A stretch of 64,000 bases of DNA from Lytechinus pictus (lineage: Eukaryota > Echinodermata > Echinoidea > Temnopleuroida > Toxopneustidae). This document shows positions 1 through 12,891 of the stretch, piece by piece (position 1 is the stretch's first letter; each line of letters begins with the position of its first letter). The position numbers and the translations under genes are program-made. The stretch covers positions 32,602,001 to 32,666,000 of the forward strand of contig NC_087246.1 of NCBI RefSeq assembly GCF_037042905.1, in the 5' to 3' direction. Under the pieces are notes generated by a model. It was not told the DNA's origin. It worked only from the letters and a program-made list of their open reading frames with translations, and ran no database searches.

Positions 1-371
1 AAAAATAATGTGCATGACCAAATGTGCGTAGACATGTTCGAGTGTCCAGTTTTTGGCAGAAAATCAAAAATTTTAGCTCACGCTTATTATTCGCGCTCGC
101 ATCAATATTGTTGAGTCATATACACATCCGATGTTCATGATTGCAAAACATGCTTAGAATGTCCAGATTTCATGTCTGAAAATGAAAAATTTTCAGCTAG
201 CTCTTCGCGCTCGGCCTATTTATAGATACATGCCCATCTTGTTCATGGTTACATTGCTTTGAATGTCCGAGTGTTTTAGCAATATACCAATTAAAGTAAA
301 AAAAAATCAGCTCGCGTTTCGAGCTCACATTGTTTGATTACATACCCATCCTAATTATGATTGTAAAAAGT
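1..371 (+). repeat. Decayed minisatellite array (CGCGCTTCGCGCTCGC units)
   Basis: Degenerate units of about 115 bp carry 'TTTCAGCTCnCGCTT...CGCTCGCAT' followed by a 'gtga(g)atacatacccatc...ttcatgattgcaaaa...gaatgtccag' segment. They match the monomers of the hAT element at 18.1-19.9 kb but are far more diverged. This looks like an old copy of that element and continues beyond the left edge of the window. Confidence 0.6.
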
Positions 372-728
372 GGTTACGCGGGGGGGGGGGGGGTCACAGA
401 GGTTCAACAACCCCCCCCCCCCCCATTTTTTCAAAACCCTTTTATTTTTCTATTATTATATTTTTGCTTGTCAATTTTTTGGGGGGATGAAATGACCTAC
501 ACTTTTGGGTAAAGACCCTTTTTTTTGTACGAAACGATCTCAAAATTTTTTGGTGGAGACCATTTTTTTTTTTGGGGGGGTGGCTTGTCACATTCATTGG
601 GTATGAAACGACATCAACTTTTCGGTGAAGACGTTTTTGTTTATTTACTCTTTTTCTGTTTGTCAACTTTTCATTCAGCACGCCCCCCCCCCCCTCCCCC
701 ACCTTCAAATATCCTTCGTACGCTACTG
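372..728. mobile_element. hAT-like non-autonomous element, CAnTAGCGTA ends
   Basis: The segment opens with a G-run next to 'gttacg' and closes with TACGCTACTG (719-728), the inverted form of the CAGTAGCGTA end. It contains 'gcttgtcaattttttgg' and 'gtgaagacg' words shared with the bounded elements at 27,013-27,221 and 33,500-33,804. C- and G-runs near both ends are typical of this family here. The left end is not cleanly defined. No coding capacity. Confidence 0.5.
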
Positions 729-737
729 ATATAATTT

Positions 738-1510
738 CGATAATTTTCAGCTCGCGCTCGCATTAATTTGATTAGTGAGGTATATAGGCCTACTCTGCTC
801 GTGAGTCACTGCAAATAGTCATAAATAGAACTCTTTTCAGGTCTTTCAGCTCACCTTTGCGCTCGCATGATTTTTCTCTTTCTTTTCTTCTTGAAAAAAA
901 AAGTTTTCATTGGGTTTTCATGATTTTGTGTAACAAATCACATATAAACAATACAAGTAATTTGAAAATAAAAATTAAAAATTAAAAAAAAGCAGCATAC
1001 ACATTATTAGTTTACATTAGAAAAAGTACAGCTTAGCAACATATAATAAGTGATAAACATGAAGTAAAAGCAGTCACTTTGTCTCTTCTAAGTATTCCTC
1101 ATCCCCTATCGTATAGTAAAGGCAAGAATGTAAATAACAGAGGGATAAAAATCAGGTGATTTACCTATTATTAGAGACTAACAAAATTCCTTCCTCAGAA
1201 GGCTCGCATGATTTTTATTGAGATGCGCATATTGTTCATGATGTGCAGATCGAATGTCCAGGTTTCAGGTCGAAAAATCAAAATTTCAGCTTACGCTTTG
1301 CATCAACAAGTTGGGCCCATTAAATCCATCCTATTCATGGTTACAAAATGTGCTCAGAATATCCAGATTCAGGTCGTGAAATTGCATATTTTCAGCTCGC
1401 GCTTCACGCCCACGGTATTTGTATTGGCGAGAAATATACTTATTCTATTCAAGAGTCACTGCAAATGGGTACTTTTTACATGTCAGTATATTAATATTTT
1501 CAGCTAATAA
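738..1510 (+). repeat. Continuation of decayed array, split by an insertion
   Basis: Array units resume at about 738-875 and 1,202-1,510. The intervening 876-1,201 lacks array sequence and is flanked by the identical 15-mer GCTCGCATGATTTTT (861-875 and 1,202-1,216). It looks like an inserted retroposon 3' end on the minus strand, with a purine-rich tail on that strand. The 15-mer also belongs to the array unit, so the target duplication is suggestive only. Confidence 0.45.
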
Positions 1511-2448
1511 AGATATATGTGTATGTTTACGCAACTATTCCGCCATAAAGAGTTTCACAATGGTATGTAGCTTGATTACCATATCATTTATAATAAAATA
1601 GATAATTAATGTTGTTGCTTTTAGTTTTTTCCTAACTCATACATCAGTAAACCCGGGAGTAAACCTTTTCGTGCGGATATTCTCCTAACTCGACTCACTT
1701 CTAACCGTTTTGAGTTTTGTGGTCCATTAGTAACGGACGCCTACATTTACATTTTAGGGGGAATTTGATTTTATGTACTTTTGAAAAATAAAAAAAGATA
1801 GGTGTGATAAAACTTTGATAAGTATTTTTATTCATCATAAATTTATAATAATTCTTACAATAATTTCTTATGATAGTATTTGCTTGATATTCTATATTTT
1901 TTCACTGAATGTTAAAAATTTACCTATCACAGAATGGACGAACCTCATTGATACCATATACGGCAGGCAGGTCTACTACACATTTTACACGAATGGGTGG
2001 GGCATCCGTTCAACGCTGTATATATACTGCATATCGATATCGCATGCGGATATTTTTAATTTTGCGGATATATATGCATGTAGATAGGGGCCTAATTGGT
2101 ACGTGGTAGGCTAACGTGTTGAACATTACTTTTACTAGTGTTTATCCGGTAGCAACTAATGCTTTAAATTCAACCCGGCAGAAGATACTACAATCAAGAT
2201 ACATAAACGTTTACATCTGCCAATCCTTGAAGAATTTGAAGTTAAATTGTGTCTTCATTCTTCAAAGACATTCTTCAAAGTTCATACAGCAACCTATATT
2301 CTATACAGCACATGACAGAGGCGTATTGACTATTGTCGATTTCGAGGGGAGTAAGTTAGGCCTACCACTACAGTACCACTAGCAAACGATTTTTGTACTT
2401 CGTGGAATATCTGGCTCCTTTTTTTTTTCTTCCAAACGACATACCATC
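1511..2448 (+). promoter_or_regulatory. Upstream region of ELOVL6, candidate promoter
   Basis: This mostly unique 0.9 kb precedes the elongase start codon. A TATA-like 'tgtatatatact' lies near 2,016-2,027 and an AT-rich 'ggatatatatgcatg' near 2,070. A pyrimidine tract (2,418-2,432) lies just before the ATG. I see no AG between this tract and the ATG that would make a convincing splice acceptor, so an unspliced 5' UTR is possible. The transcription start is not determinable from sequence alone. Confidence 0.3.
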
Positions 2449-3360
2449 ATGTTAGACAGATTGCCAGCCAAGTTCCAGCAGACTTATTTCTGGTTTGAAG
2501 AAGATTTTGAACACGGCCCGTACTCGTCATGGATGGCAAAGTACTGGCACTGGTCAATATACATCAGCATCGCCTATGTGGTGATCATCTTCGGGCTGCA
2601 GCGGCTCATGCGAGACAGGCCTCCCTTCGATCTCCGCAGACCCCTGATACTATGGTCCGCTAGCCTCTCCGTCTTCAGCATCGTCTGTGCCTTCCGACTC
2701 GCCCAGGAGTTTGTCATGTATGCGCGGGACTATGGATGGAAAGCAACCATGTGTGATGACCGATATGGAATGGATGGGGTCAATGGCTTTTGGTCTATGT
2801 TATTCGTTTGGAGTAAGCTCCCGGAACTTGGTGACACGCTCTTCATCGTTCTTCGCAAACAACCTCTCATTTTCCTCCACTGGTATCACCACATCACCGT
2901 TTTCGTGTATTCATGGTACAGCTATCCTCTCATGTTGGCCCCCGGACGCTACTTCGTCGATCTCAATGCCCTTGTACATGCCTTTATGTATACCTACTAT
3001 GCCCTCAAAGCATCTCGCCTTGTTCGTATACCTCGTCAAATCAATGTCTGCCTTACTTTAATCCAAACCTCCCAGATGGTCGTCGGATGCGTCATCAACA
3101 CCCTGGCGTGGAAGTTTAGATCGCAAGGGGAGTTTTGTTCGACGACAGACAACAATATTAGGGTGTCGTTACTCATGTACTTTTCATATTTCATCCTCTT
3201 TGCTCATTACTTCTATAAAACCTACTTTGTGAAGAAGGCCCCCCGAAAGCAAAAGGAGGTGCAGAACGGTGTTCATCAAAACGGTGTTCATATCAATGGT
3301 GCACATCAAAATGGCAAATCTCATTATAGCAATGGAAAAGCATCACTCAAGACGGATTAA
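2449..3360 (+). CDS. ELOVL6: Elongation of very long chain fatty acids protein 6-like (ELOVL6)
   Basis: 303-residue multi-pass ER membrane protein of the ELO family. ELOs perform the rate-limiting condensation of malonyl-CoA with a fatty acyl-CoA; the ELOVL6 branch elongates C12-C16 saturated and monounsaturated chains. Seen: KLPELGDT (123-130), the histidine box HWYHH (144-148) within a 'FLHWYHHITV.YSWYSY' context typical of ELOVL6 rather than ELOVL2/4/5, HAFMYTYY (177-184), TLIQTSQ (203-209), and hydrophobic segments at about 33-52, 65-84, 114-121, 150-166, 203-222 and 238-258. The ATG has A at -3 and gives the usual family N-terminus. The whole protein is in one exon, whereas vertebrate ELOVL6 genes are split. 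The C-terminus (262-303) is about 35 residues longer than usual, hydrophilic, with repeated QNGVH/HQNG motifs. It ends in SLKTD and lacks a clear KKXX signal, although KK occurs at 262-263. Confidence 0.96.
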   Translation: MLDRLPAKFQQTYFWFEEDFEHGPYSSWMAKYWHWSIYISIAYVVIIFGLQRLMRDRPPFDLRRPLILWSASLSVFSIVCAFRLAQEFVMYARDYGWKATMCDDRYGMDGVNGFWSMLFVWSKLPELGDTLFIVLRKQPLIFLHWYHHITVFVYSWYSYPLMLAPGRYFVDLNALVHAFMYTYYALKASRLVRIPRQINVCLTLIQTSQMVVGCVINTLAWKFRSQGEFCSTTDNNIRVSLLMYFSYFILFAHYFYKTYFVKKAPRKQKEVQNGVHQNGVHINGAHQNGKSHYSNGKASLKTD

Positions 3361-4257
3361 AATAGATGCATCCCCTTGATTGACTTCCTATTTACTGTTG
3401 CAGAGATCTTTCAAAATGTATGATAGTGCTATAATACAGGTGTAGACTATGTAGTATATTATGAGATTATTGATTACCATAGTACGTGGCTTCTTGTTAA
3501 TGTAAAATCTTTTTTAAGGATGCCTGGTAATGAAATGTTCTCAAATTTGAAAAGAAACCAGTAGAGAATATAGGTGTACAGTGTATGCATGTAAACAATT
3601 TTTACAACTGTTTACAACTATTGAATATTTGACTACCAATGTACATTATAGTGAATGTACATGTAGGGGAGGGGTAAAAAGGTTTCCACTTTGCCTTGAA
3701 ATTTTTGACATTTTAGCCATCTGAAAGAATGGAGCTGGTATTTTGTACTTTAGGTTGGTTGAATCTTTAGATTTTTAGAATGGTGATGATTGCCTCAAAT
3801 GACCCACCCTAGGTACACATAGAAGCAAGGGTTCTGTTGGATACTGTATTTGTACTAAACAGGACCTTTCTTGAGCTATGAAAAACATCTAGTTTTGAGC
3901 TCTTTGAAAATCCCACCTATTAATATAGGGGTTGATGAAGCTCCGAGAATGCACTATTTAGCAATGAAATGTGACTCGGAGTACATGAGTAATCTGTTCT
4001 GTAGATGGAAGAATGTACAATTTGCTGACTCAGATTGAGAAGATCCCATACCACACACCCACCCTATAAACTCAACACCGAAGAAGGTTAATTGAGTAGG
4101 GAAAGTAATCCCTCTCAAAAGGGGCTAAGTTGAGAAAAATTGCCAGACCACTTAAACTCAAGGCGCCTGTTACTTGCAAAGTTGCCACTCCATGGTCCTT
4201 TTCTATGGACGCTTATTTTGGATGAGCCCCTTTCTTTAGAAAAGCTTGATATGACCA

Positions 4258-4848
4258 TTAAAGGAGAATGAAACCCTTGAAACCAGCTGAATCCATATCA
4301 AAGAGAAAAATCAAAGAAACATATTGTTGAAAGTTTGAGGAAGATTGAATGAATAATAAGAAAGTTATGAGCATTCGAATATTGAGATCACTAGTGCCAT
4401 GTAGATCCTCCCAACGGCAATGCGACCAAGATCTGTGATATCACACACGTACAACTCCCTCATTACTTTAGTACTTATTTCACTTATATTCTCACTTTTA
4501 TAGAGTCTATCACAAGGTGAGGTGTTCTCTTTATGAGATGACAAGTACAGAGGTTTCACAACATTATATCATTGATGAATCGTTTGTCATATGATTAGAA
4601 TGAGCAAAAAGAGATGTTTTGGGGTATATTTTCAGTGTCCAAATGGGAGAGTTGTACGTGTGTGACATCACAGATCTTGGTCGCATTGCCAATGGGAGGA
4701 TCTCCATAGCATTAGTGATCTCGACATTCAAATGCTCATAACTCTTTTATTGCTAGTCCTATTTTTCTCAAAGTTTTGTTGATCTTATTCTTTGATTTTT
4801 CTGCTTTCACAAAAGCTAACTTGCTCCAAGAGTTTCATTCTCCTTTAA
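4258..4848. mobile_element. TTAA-flanked hairpin MITE (family 'GGAGAATGAAAC')
   Basis: Long inverted termini TTAAAGGAGAATGAAACCC and GAGTTTCATTCTCCTTTAA bound a 591-bp segment. The two arms match over roughly 250 bp, including 'acaactc..', 'cagatcttggtcgcattgcc' and 'gagatcact'. No protein is encoded. It shares an internal 'aataagaaagttatgagcatt' core with the other TTAA families in this window. Confidence 0.85.
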
Positions 4849-7055
4849 GTAATGAAATTATGGTAGTGGGAATGTTTACCAAAGATTTGTGATGATTGTG
4901 ATCACATGCAAGGGTCATGTGTTTATTATGTTCCTGACAAAATGCTTTCAGCTCCGGAGTTCCTGTACTTTCATACATGTAGGATGAGATCGAATTGGTC
5001 ACAGCTCAGTTTACAAATGAGTGTCTCAGACATGATGGAGAGCGGGAGGGTTGTGTGGGGCTGGCTTCTCTTGGCTCTTCTCTTTTCTCTGGCAGTAAAT
5101 TGAAATACATTTTAATGAAATCTGCTGTTTTTGTACCTGTACATTGTGTTTGAATATATGAGCCTGCAGATATCCATATCACTCAAAACACAAAACCATC
5201 TAAATGCATACCTTTATATATATATTTAGTACCCAGTACCGGGGTATTAACAAAAAGAAATTCTCTTCCAGAGATCCATGTAGATGTTTTGGAGGGATCG
5301 ACAATTTGATGTACATGTATGTATGCCATGTTAACATGTGGCTACTCTATAAGATGCAGTAAATGTTATTATTTTTATCATCATCATCGTCATTTTAGTT
5401 GGCATCTAGGCAAGTTGGGGTCCACTTAAATAAGGCCTTTTAAAGGCCAACCATATTTAAGAATCATTTATGTGTTGTAACTAACAGCTGCATACGGTAC
5501 ATCTCAAGTCTTATTCGTCAACGCAAAGTGTACATGTAATTCGTGATGTGATCTGTTTACAACTTGTAAACCATTTTCACAAAGGCAGACTGAGTCTTTG
5601 CATAGTTTGGTCATTGTTCTATATTTTCAATGCAAAGAACAAACAAACAAACAAACACAGCTCAGTCATAAGTTAGCATACTGTAGAAGAGCTTACTATG
5701 AGAAAAAGAAGTTTAATCTAGCAATGCTGCAATGGCATACCTTGAATCATGTACAATCAAGCATATAATATTTTAGTATTCAAATTATGTCTAAAGAAAA
5801 ATGTTATACTAAGTTATTTTTATACAATCATGTTATCCAGAGTCTCTCCATGTACATGCACAATTGCACATAGTTCTACTGAATGAAGATTTTATTTATT
5901 TTGGGGGGTACATTTATAGAGATTAGCCTTTCCCCAACCTTGTGCCTGGCTATGTATGTATTTTAAATCCTTGTCTCAAGATTTCAAAAGAGCAAGTGAA
6001 AGAATAATACCTTGAACTAATATTTGCAAGAAAACCTCACATACACCCACAGTGACCTTACGTATTATTCTATACATGTATTGAAACCAGCCAGCATTAA
6101 GAACTGGAAAGGAGACAAAGGCTTCAATACTCTGGCTTGTACATCCTTGTCTTATCAAAATTAATCATTGCTTACTCAAGTCTCGATTGTAGGGTTTATG
6201 ATAGCATTATCTTATCAAAGTTGCCTTCTGTGCTTATCTACACAAGTATTTGACATGGCACGAGTCAACTGCACCCATATGAATAATGCTGCAAGTAAAG
6301 TAGTATGTTAACTGTATGGAGGTGAGGAGTACATGTACATGTAATTCTTCGCACAAAACCAAACAGCACTTAACATTTTATCTTGATGACTGGATAGCAC
6401 AGTCTACTAACAGTACATGTATACGGACATGTGGTGTGCGCAGAGTTAAATGAGTTCTGTGCCGTAAAAAGAGGGCAAATTAAATTTCTAAAGAAATATC
6501 TTTCATTGCCAATTTAAAATTCCACTTCAAAGGGTAACTGAAGTTACTGAACCACAAGGATGTAACTCAGTGAATATCCTGCCAGAGGCCCCACATGTTC
6601 TACGATACATACCTTGAACCATCCAAAATATATTGTGAAATTATTTTTTTTAAAGAATGTTCTGAAGAACAGGACTGCATGTACTTTGGAACGTTGCCAA
6701 TGATGGTATTATTTAATTTCTTGGCAAATATTGTATCTTTGTATTTGTATAATGATGACCAAAATGACCAAGATGTTGCATCCTGAGTATATGTACCTGG
6801 GTTTAAGATCCTGGAACTACTTGTGTAGTTTGGCTCTTGAACTGGTACCTGTACTCTTCAAAGTGGCTGCAGCATATTATTATCAGCCTACAACCCACCT
6901 ACAGACTACAGTACATAATAGTGTGTGCAGGTTTTTTTTTTCCTTCTTTTTTAGGACAATTTTGAGCTTATCAAAATAGGCCAGGGGATTGCTCCCTATG
7001 TGTACCATAGAGATACAAACAGTTTGTATCATCACGCATAAGGCCTATGTACATG

Positions 7056-7220
7056 TACTAGTCTGCAGGCACAGACCCTTGGTTTTCACAATTCACATAC
7101 TGTACAGTAGTGAATAATGCAGAGTCTGAAATAGTGAGACTAGTTTCACTATGTACTGTGGCTGGCTCTCCCAAGGAAAGTTTAGCCTCTAGTCTTCACT
7201 CTAGACATGGTATAATTGGT
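7056..7220. repeat. Interspersed repeat, AGTCTGCAGGCACAGAC family
   Basis: Homologous to 31,531-31,690: both run 'agtctgcaggcacagac..ttggttt..gcagagtctgaa.tagtgagacta' and end in 'tctagtct(t)tactct'. A related inverted end occurs at 34,032-34,097. Probably a MITE; boundaries are not resolved. Confidence 0.6.
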
Positions 7221-7243
7221 TAAAGTGTCAAACATGAGTCAGT

Positions 7244-7315
7244 CAGACCTGCCAACCAGTACGTTTTTGCAACCAAAAGACGGCAGTACGTTTTTTCTTT
7301 TAATAATACGTTTTG

Positions 7316-7347
<32 letters not shown>

Positions 7348-7716
7348 TATTTATTTTTTTTCTTCTTCTTTTTTTAAAAACAAATTTTAACTTAATTTAT
7401 TGAGGAAAATCATCTTATATGTCTCTATTTCATAAAACTTACACAAATATGGCTATTAGATCAATGTAATTTCAGGTAACTTGTTTTTTTTTTTCAATCA
7501 TTTTGTTAAAACGAGGGTGAGATATACACATGTTTCAATGTTTTTTTTTCATCTGCAATAGCATTAGCAGAGCGCAGTTTAGCTTGCATGCAGCTTGGGC
7601 GCCGCGATGAGCGGGTGCGCCACGCATTTTATTATGAAATACACTTTTTTGGGGGAAAATTCAGTTTTTTTTTATCACAGAATATAATTTTTCATTCCCA
7701 GAGGTTGGCAGGTCTG
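7244..7716. mobile_element. Non-autonomous DNA transposon, 14-bp TIR CAGACCTGCCAACC
   Basis: Perfect inverted termini CAGACCTGCCAACC and GGTTGGCAGGTCTG bound 473 bp. Direct repeats GTCAGT flank both sides (7,238-7,243 and 7,717-7,722). The interior has 'cagtacgttttt' repeats near the left end, an AT dinucleotide tract (7,325-7,352) and no coding capacity. Confidence 0.8.
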
Positions 7717-9731
7717 GTCAGTGCTTGTAGACTAGGCGTACACGTAAAGAAGTGATGGGGCATAAAAATCCATTCAGTTTATTTTCCTTTGAATATTGAG
7801 TGATCTGAATTCCATTCCTGCACACAGTTATGATTGGCTGGATAAAGCAATCTGCTCCGCAATTATTAATTCACCGTCAAAGGGAACTCTTGACCGCTTC
7901 ACTGATTTCACTGTGTAAATCCGGTATGTTTACCTACGTGTACACTATTGACAAAAGTTTAGGTAGAATTACCAAATCTATGTATGAATAGCAGAAGTCA
8001 GTGCAGTAAAATAGCTAGAAATATGTTCTAGATACCAAGTGCTGGTACATGTAACTCCTTGGTTCTACATACATGTACGTTGTTTACCATTATAAACCCT
8101 GGTTGCGTTCAATCAGATTAAGGAGGTATAAACTTCCTTGAATTCAAACCCAACTTGAAAAGGCAGAAAAGATGCGCTTCGAAAGGTGATTCTGCACAAC
8201 CACTTTATGTGCATGTATCATGATTTTACATTACTCATGACAATATTTAGATACCAAAACTTTTAAGTATGTGAGTACTGAGTAGCAAATGCAGTTAATT
8301 TCCCATTGAGTGACCTGTTGATTTGTAGTGATAGTCTTGTCTACATGTATGGTGTTTTAATGTCCATGTCTAGTGCAAGTTACATTTGGGATATTCTTCA
8401 TGTTGTGTGTATCCTTGATAGATCTATAGACCCTTCTGTATGGTAGGCCCACATGAAGGCCTGTATCCATACCGGACTGTATTGGGACTTAGGGAGATTC
8501 CCCAATCCTGGAAAATCACTTATGGTTTCTGTGGGAGTATTTTGCATCACGGATATAGATCGGAATCCATGCTTGATAGATACGATATGCATGATTACAT
8601 TGGCTTTTGTTGATGGTCAATTTATGTAGGGCCTACATTTAGGCATTTTGAATGCACAGTAGCGATCATGATTTGGATGATGATTCCAAAACTGGCTGTG
8701 ATTTGTTCACAGTAGAACGAAATCGGACAAACAAATCACTGACCGTACGAGAAGTTGAAATTTCCTATCAAAGACTTTACCTTTGATAAATCATGGCCAT
8801 GTTCAAGTTATATTCTGTCAGTGATTAAACCGAAAATTTTGAAACACTATCAAACCATCTGTCTACTAACTCATACATTGAGTGCTATATGTATGATGTA
8901 GGCCTAGTTGTAACCTTCTTGGCCAAGTGGTATTTTTTTTTAGTGGTACATGTAGGCCTACATGTATATGTCTTGTTCAATTTATAATTCTTTGGAACCA
9001 ATACTTTCTCCTAGTCCCCCCCCCCCCCAATGTTATTGTTTTGTGCATGCATTTCATTTTGTTTTTTCGCTATGTGTGAAGGCCTATGTGTCTCAAATGC
9101 ACACGGGATCGATATGATATAGGATATCTTTATCTTATACAAACATTTCAAAGCGCAGCTCATATTCCACAAATATCTGTGAGCTTCCGGTTTTATATCT
9201 AAAAGAATATCTTTGGGGCAAATACATGTCCATGTACAGGAAGAGAAGTGTTGTAATTCCATGAAATTGAGTATTTGCATGCCTTTCACGGTCCATTTGA
9301 GTTCTGAAAGTTTCACTTTATATGTCATAATGGCATGTGGGGTAGATTCCGGTTGAAAGGAAAAGATAATTTTCATATTCCAGGATGTACTCGTTTTGAA
9401 GCAGGACAAATTGAGTTTGATCACAATAGCCACACCAGTCAGCATAAATGTGCATACACTCTAGGCCTGTAGATTTTTTTTCTTCCAAAGTCACAGAACC
9501 ATTGATTTTTAAAAGGTTTTCACACACATATCTATAGTTGTTCCATCTACATGTCAAGGCAGTGATTTTTTTCTATGCTTCAGTGGTGTGCAAGTCTGTT
9601 ATATTGTGAGCTATGGATCACTGTTGTTGATTTCAATTATTTATAAGACTCGATGATGGAAATAGTGTGACCACATTTATACCTAGGTACTAGGCCAGTG
9701 TCAAACCATTGAAACTATAAAGTAACCCATG

Positions 9732-9992
9732 GTGCCCGTCTTACAAAGAGTTGCGATTGATCCGATCAATCGCAGCTACGGAAAGCCAGCAAAGTCAACA
9801 TATAAAATGCATGTTTGCTTAAAACATTTTCTAGATATGAATGTATGACAATTTGGTGTGTTCTCCGTTGTTTACAAAGGACATTTTGCAAATTTCCTGT
9901 AGAAAAAATTATGACACTGATGGATTTCCATAGAGTTACGATTGATCCAACGATTGATTTGATCAATCGTAACTCTTTGTAAGACGGGGCCC
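9732..9992. mobile_element. Palindromic MITE, GCCCGTCTTACAAAGAGTTRCGATTGATCC family
   Basis: The left arm 'cccgtcttacaaagagttgcgattgatccgatcaatcg' is answered by the right arm 'gatttgatcaatcgtaactctttgtaagacgggg', giving a 260-bp foldback. A second copy lies at 40,320-40,572. The nested inverted word GATTGATCCGATCAATC makes each arm itself palindromic. Confidence 0.8.
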
Positions 9993-12891
9993 AGTTATAT
10001 GATGTTGGGTAGTGTTAAATTCAACACCTTATGTGTTAAATATATTCGACACTGTACTTGCAGTGCAGAAAAGGGGTTAAATTTCCCACTGCTCCTTATA
10101 TACCAAATGACACCATGTATTGGGCCTTTGAAACTTATGAGGGATATGAATTTTGGAACATACAGTATATTTGGGGTAATTTGCACAAACCCCAGTGCCC
10201 TGTCAGTGCATTTATCGGTATTAGAATAAAAAAAGGACAAAGTTATAGACCGAGTTGATATTGTACATAAAAGTAACCTGACGGGGTGTTAAGCTGTGCA
10301 GGAGTTGATAGATGAAGGGCATATATATATATCCACGGCAGAGAAATTAATAATTGAATACTACGAGACTCATCCTACATCACCTCATCATTGTTAATAT
10401 ACCACCAAGTCCAAGGGCTTCATATGATTGGCAAATAAACTCTTCGTGGAAGATCACGCCACAAGTGCCATTGATTATCAATAATTCATAGATAATGATA
10501 CTGGGTTTGTCTATTATAGATACATGTACAAGTAGGCCTGCACATAATACATACATGTATTATTAATTAATGATATTGCAAGTGGGCCTACTGTTTTATT
10601 GTAAAATCACCAAAAGTTCACACACGTTGTTGCGACATGCACTTGTGATGTACAGTGGTGGAGTCTGTATGCTTCAGATCAGCAATGTTTTTTTGTTTGT
10701 TTTTTTAATATCTGAGGGTAATATTTGTTTGTTTTTGCTTAAAATCAGATCCTTTTGACAGTATGGTTGATCATGCTCACTATGTAATGAGTTGTACTAC
10801 TTATAACACAATAATGCATGTGGAATTTTTTTTTAAATGGGTACATTGTCAAATTAAAGGTTCTAAGTGAAGGGTTTCATCGAATATTTTGTTACAATTT
10901 TCAATAAAAAGGAGGTATGAACATTGAGGGGCGGCTTGCTAGAATATTCCAACAAAATGATATTTCTATCAGTGTCTCTGAGTCCAGGCAATGTAAGCTA
11001 CACATTTCTCAAGGATTTGGGTCATAAATCACTTGGCCTGTTTTGTCAACATTTCCTTGACTTGATTATCAACATATAACCTCCAAGATATCACTGGCAA
11101 GCATATGCCAATTTCCCTCATGAACCTGTAATCACCATGACTTGCAAAAAATAAGTGTAGTAGATGTTATTATGACATTTGTAGTGGTATGATAATGATT
11201 GTTATTTTGTAGGATCCATGATTTAGTGGAATAAAGAGTCAAATCTGGCCAACCAATCACCAAGGTCCCCCCCCCCCCCACCACTGTTACAATTTCATAA
11301 CCTCTTGTTCACAAATGCTACCTGGTAGTTTTATTGGTAATTGTGCCCAGATCGTAAAACTAATAAATCAATGTGAAAGAGAATTACTGTAATCCCCTAA
11401 TAAACGTTCCTGTTTCCTGCTAATACATACATGTACATAGGGCCTACATAGGGTCGCAGCCCTAGGCATTGTGAAGGCAGATTTTGAGAACTTATGACAT
11501 GAAGCAAAAAGAATGTGCATGATGATTTGCTTAGGAATGCATGACAGTCTTGTTTGCTCATATCTACAGTCCTGAACTATATCTGGTTTAGGTGGGCGTT
11601 GTGAACATTAAAATAAGTATTTGAGGCCTGAATACATGTACATTAAGATTTAGAGGTATTGTGGGCATGAAAGCATATTTAACCTGAATGTATCATGGTT
11701 ATTCAAGGTGACATGCATTGAGTCATGAAATACATACTGGTAATAATGATGTTCACGGTTTGTACCCAGTAACAATACATGTCGGTGGATAAACAAATGA
11801 AATGCCTGCATTGAAGTGTACAAAATATTTGATATCAGCCGTTTCTCTATACATGTAAGTGCTTAATGAGAGAAAGAGCTGATAACTCTATAACTGCTTT
11901 TTAAAGTGTGTTTCAATGTAAGAACGGTATGCATTATTTTCAGTGTCAAACCACATTCTTCCTCGTATTAGTATTAAACCTCATTAAATAAAATATTATA
12001 TTTATGTGTGAAACATTCATGTAGTACAAAAATTCAAGAATTAGATTCGTATGTACAGTATGTAAAATATATTACAAAATATGTGCTATTTTGAATGATT
12101 TTCTAAAAAGATTTTTATACTAAATGTTTGATCTTGCAGTTTGATTGGCCTTGTCCTAAAAGATGCCAGGGGCAGTATTTTCTCTCCCCCGAAAAAATTA
12201 TGAATCAGAATTTATTATGTACATGCAAATATTTTTATCAATAATGACAAAATGTGCAAATTTGAATTGATTATGCAAGAAATTTTCAATGCACTGTAGT
12301 TCACAGTGATTCCTCATACCTTACTTTATTCTTTAAGATCTTTTTTTCCTCATATTTATGTTTCCTTTGTATTGTTGAATGCATGTCATCTTGCTCTTTG
12401 AAGTCTGCTTAATATAATGAGGAGATTGTGAATTATACATTCCAAAAGCTGGTGCAGATTTATGACAAAAGCAAGATTCAATTTGTATTCGTGTTTCATT
12501 ATCTTTACACTTAGTTTTATTACTTAAATGTACACTTGTATGTTTGAATTGGAATATGGCATTGAAAATCGAGTCAATAAAGGAATGGCAAAGGATGTTT
12601 CAGAAAGCTTTCCGCGATGTTTTGCTTGACTTCACACTGACTTGAATGCAAAGTGCAAGATATTCCAAGAATGAAGATGATCGAGTGTATAATTTCAGTG
12701 AATGATTTTTATAGTTACTTTTACCTGAATGGTTGATCAAATAGCTTTTTAAGTCATTCATTGTCCAGTCAATCAAACGCTAATCAAGATCATTGTCACA
12801 TGTGCATTTGCTTCAAAACCCTCAGAACTATTTTCTTGTGAACATTTGTGTTATGCAGGACACATGATGGTCTGTCATTAAAAAAAGTCAT

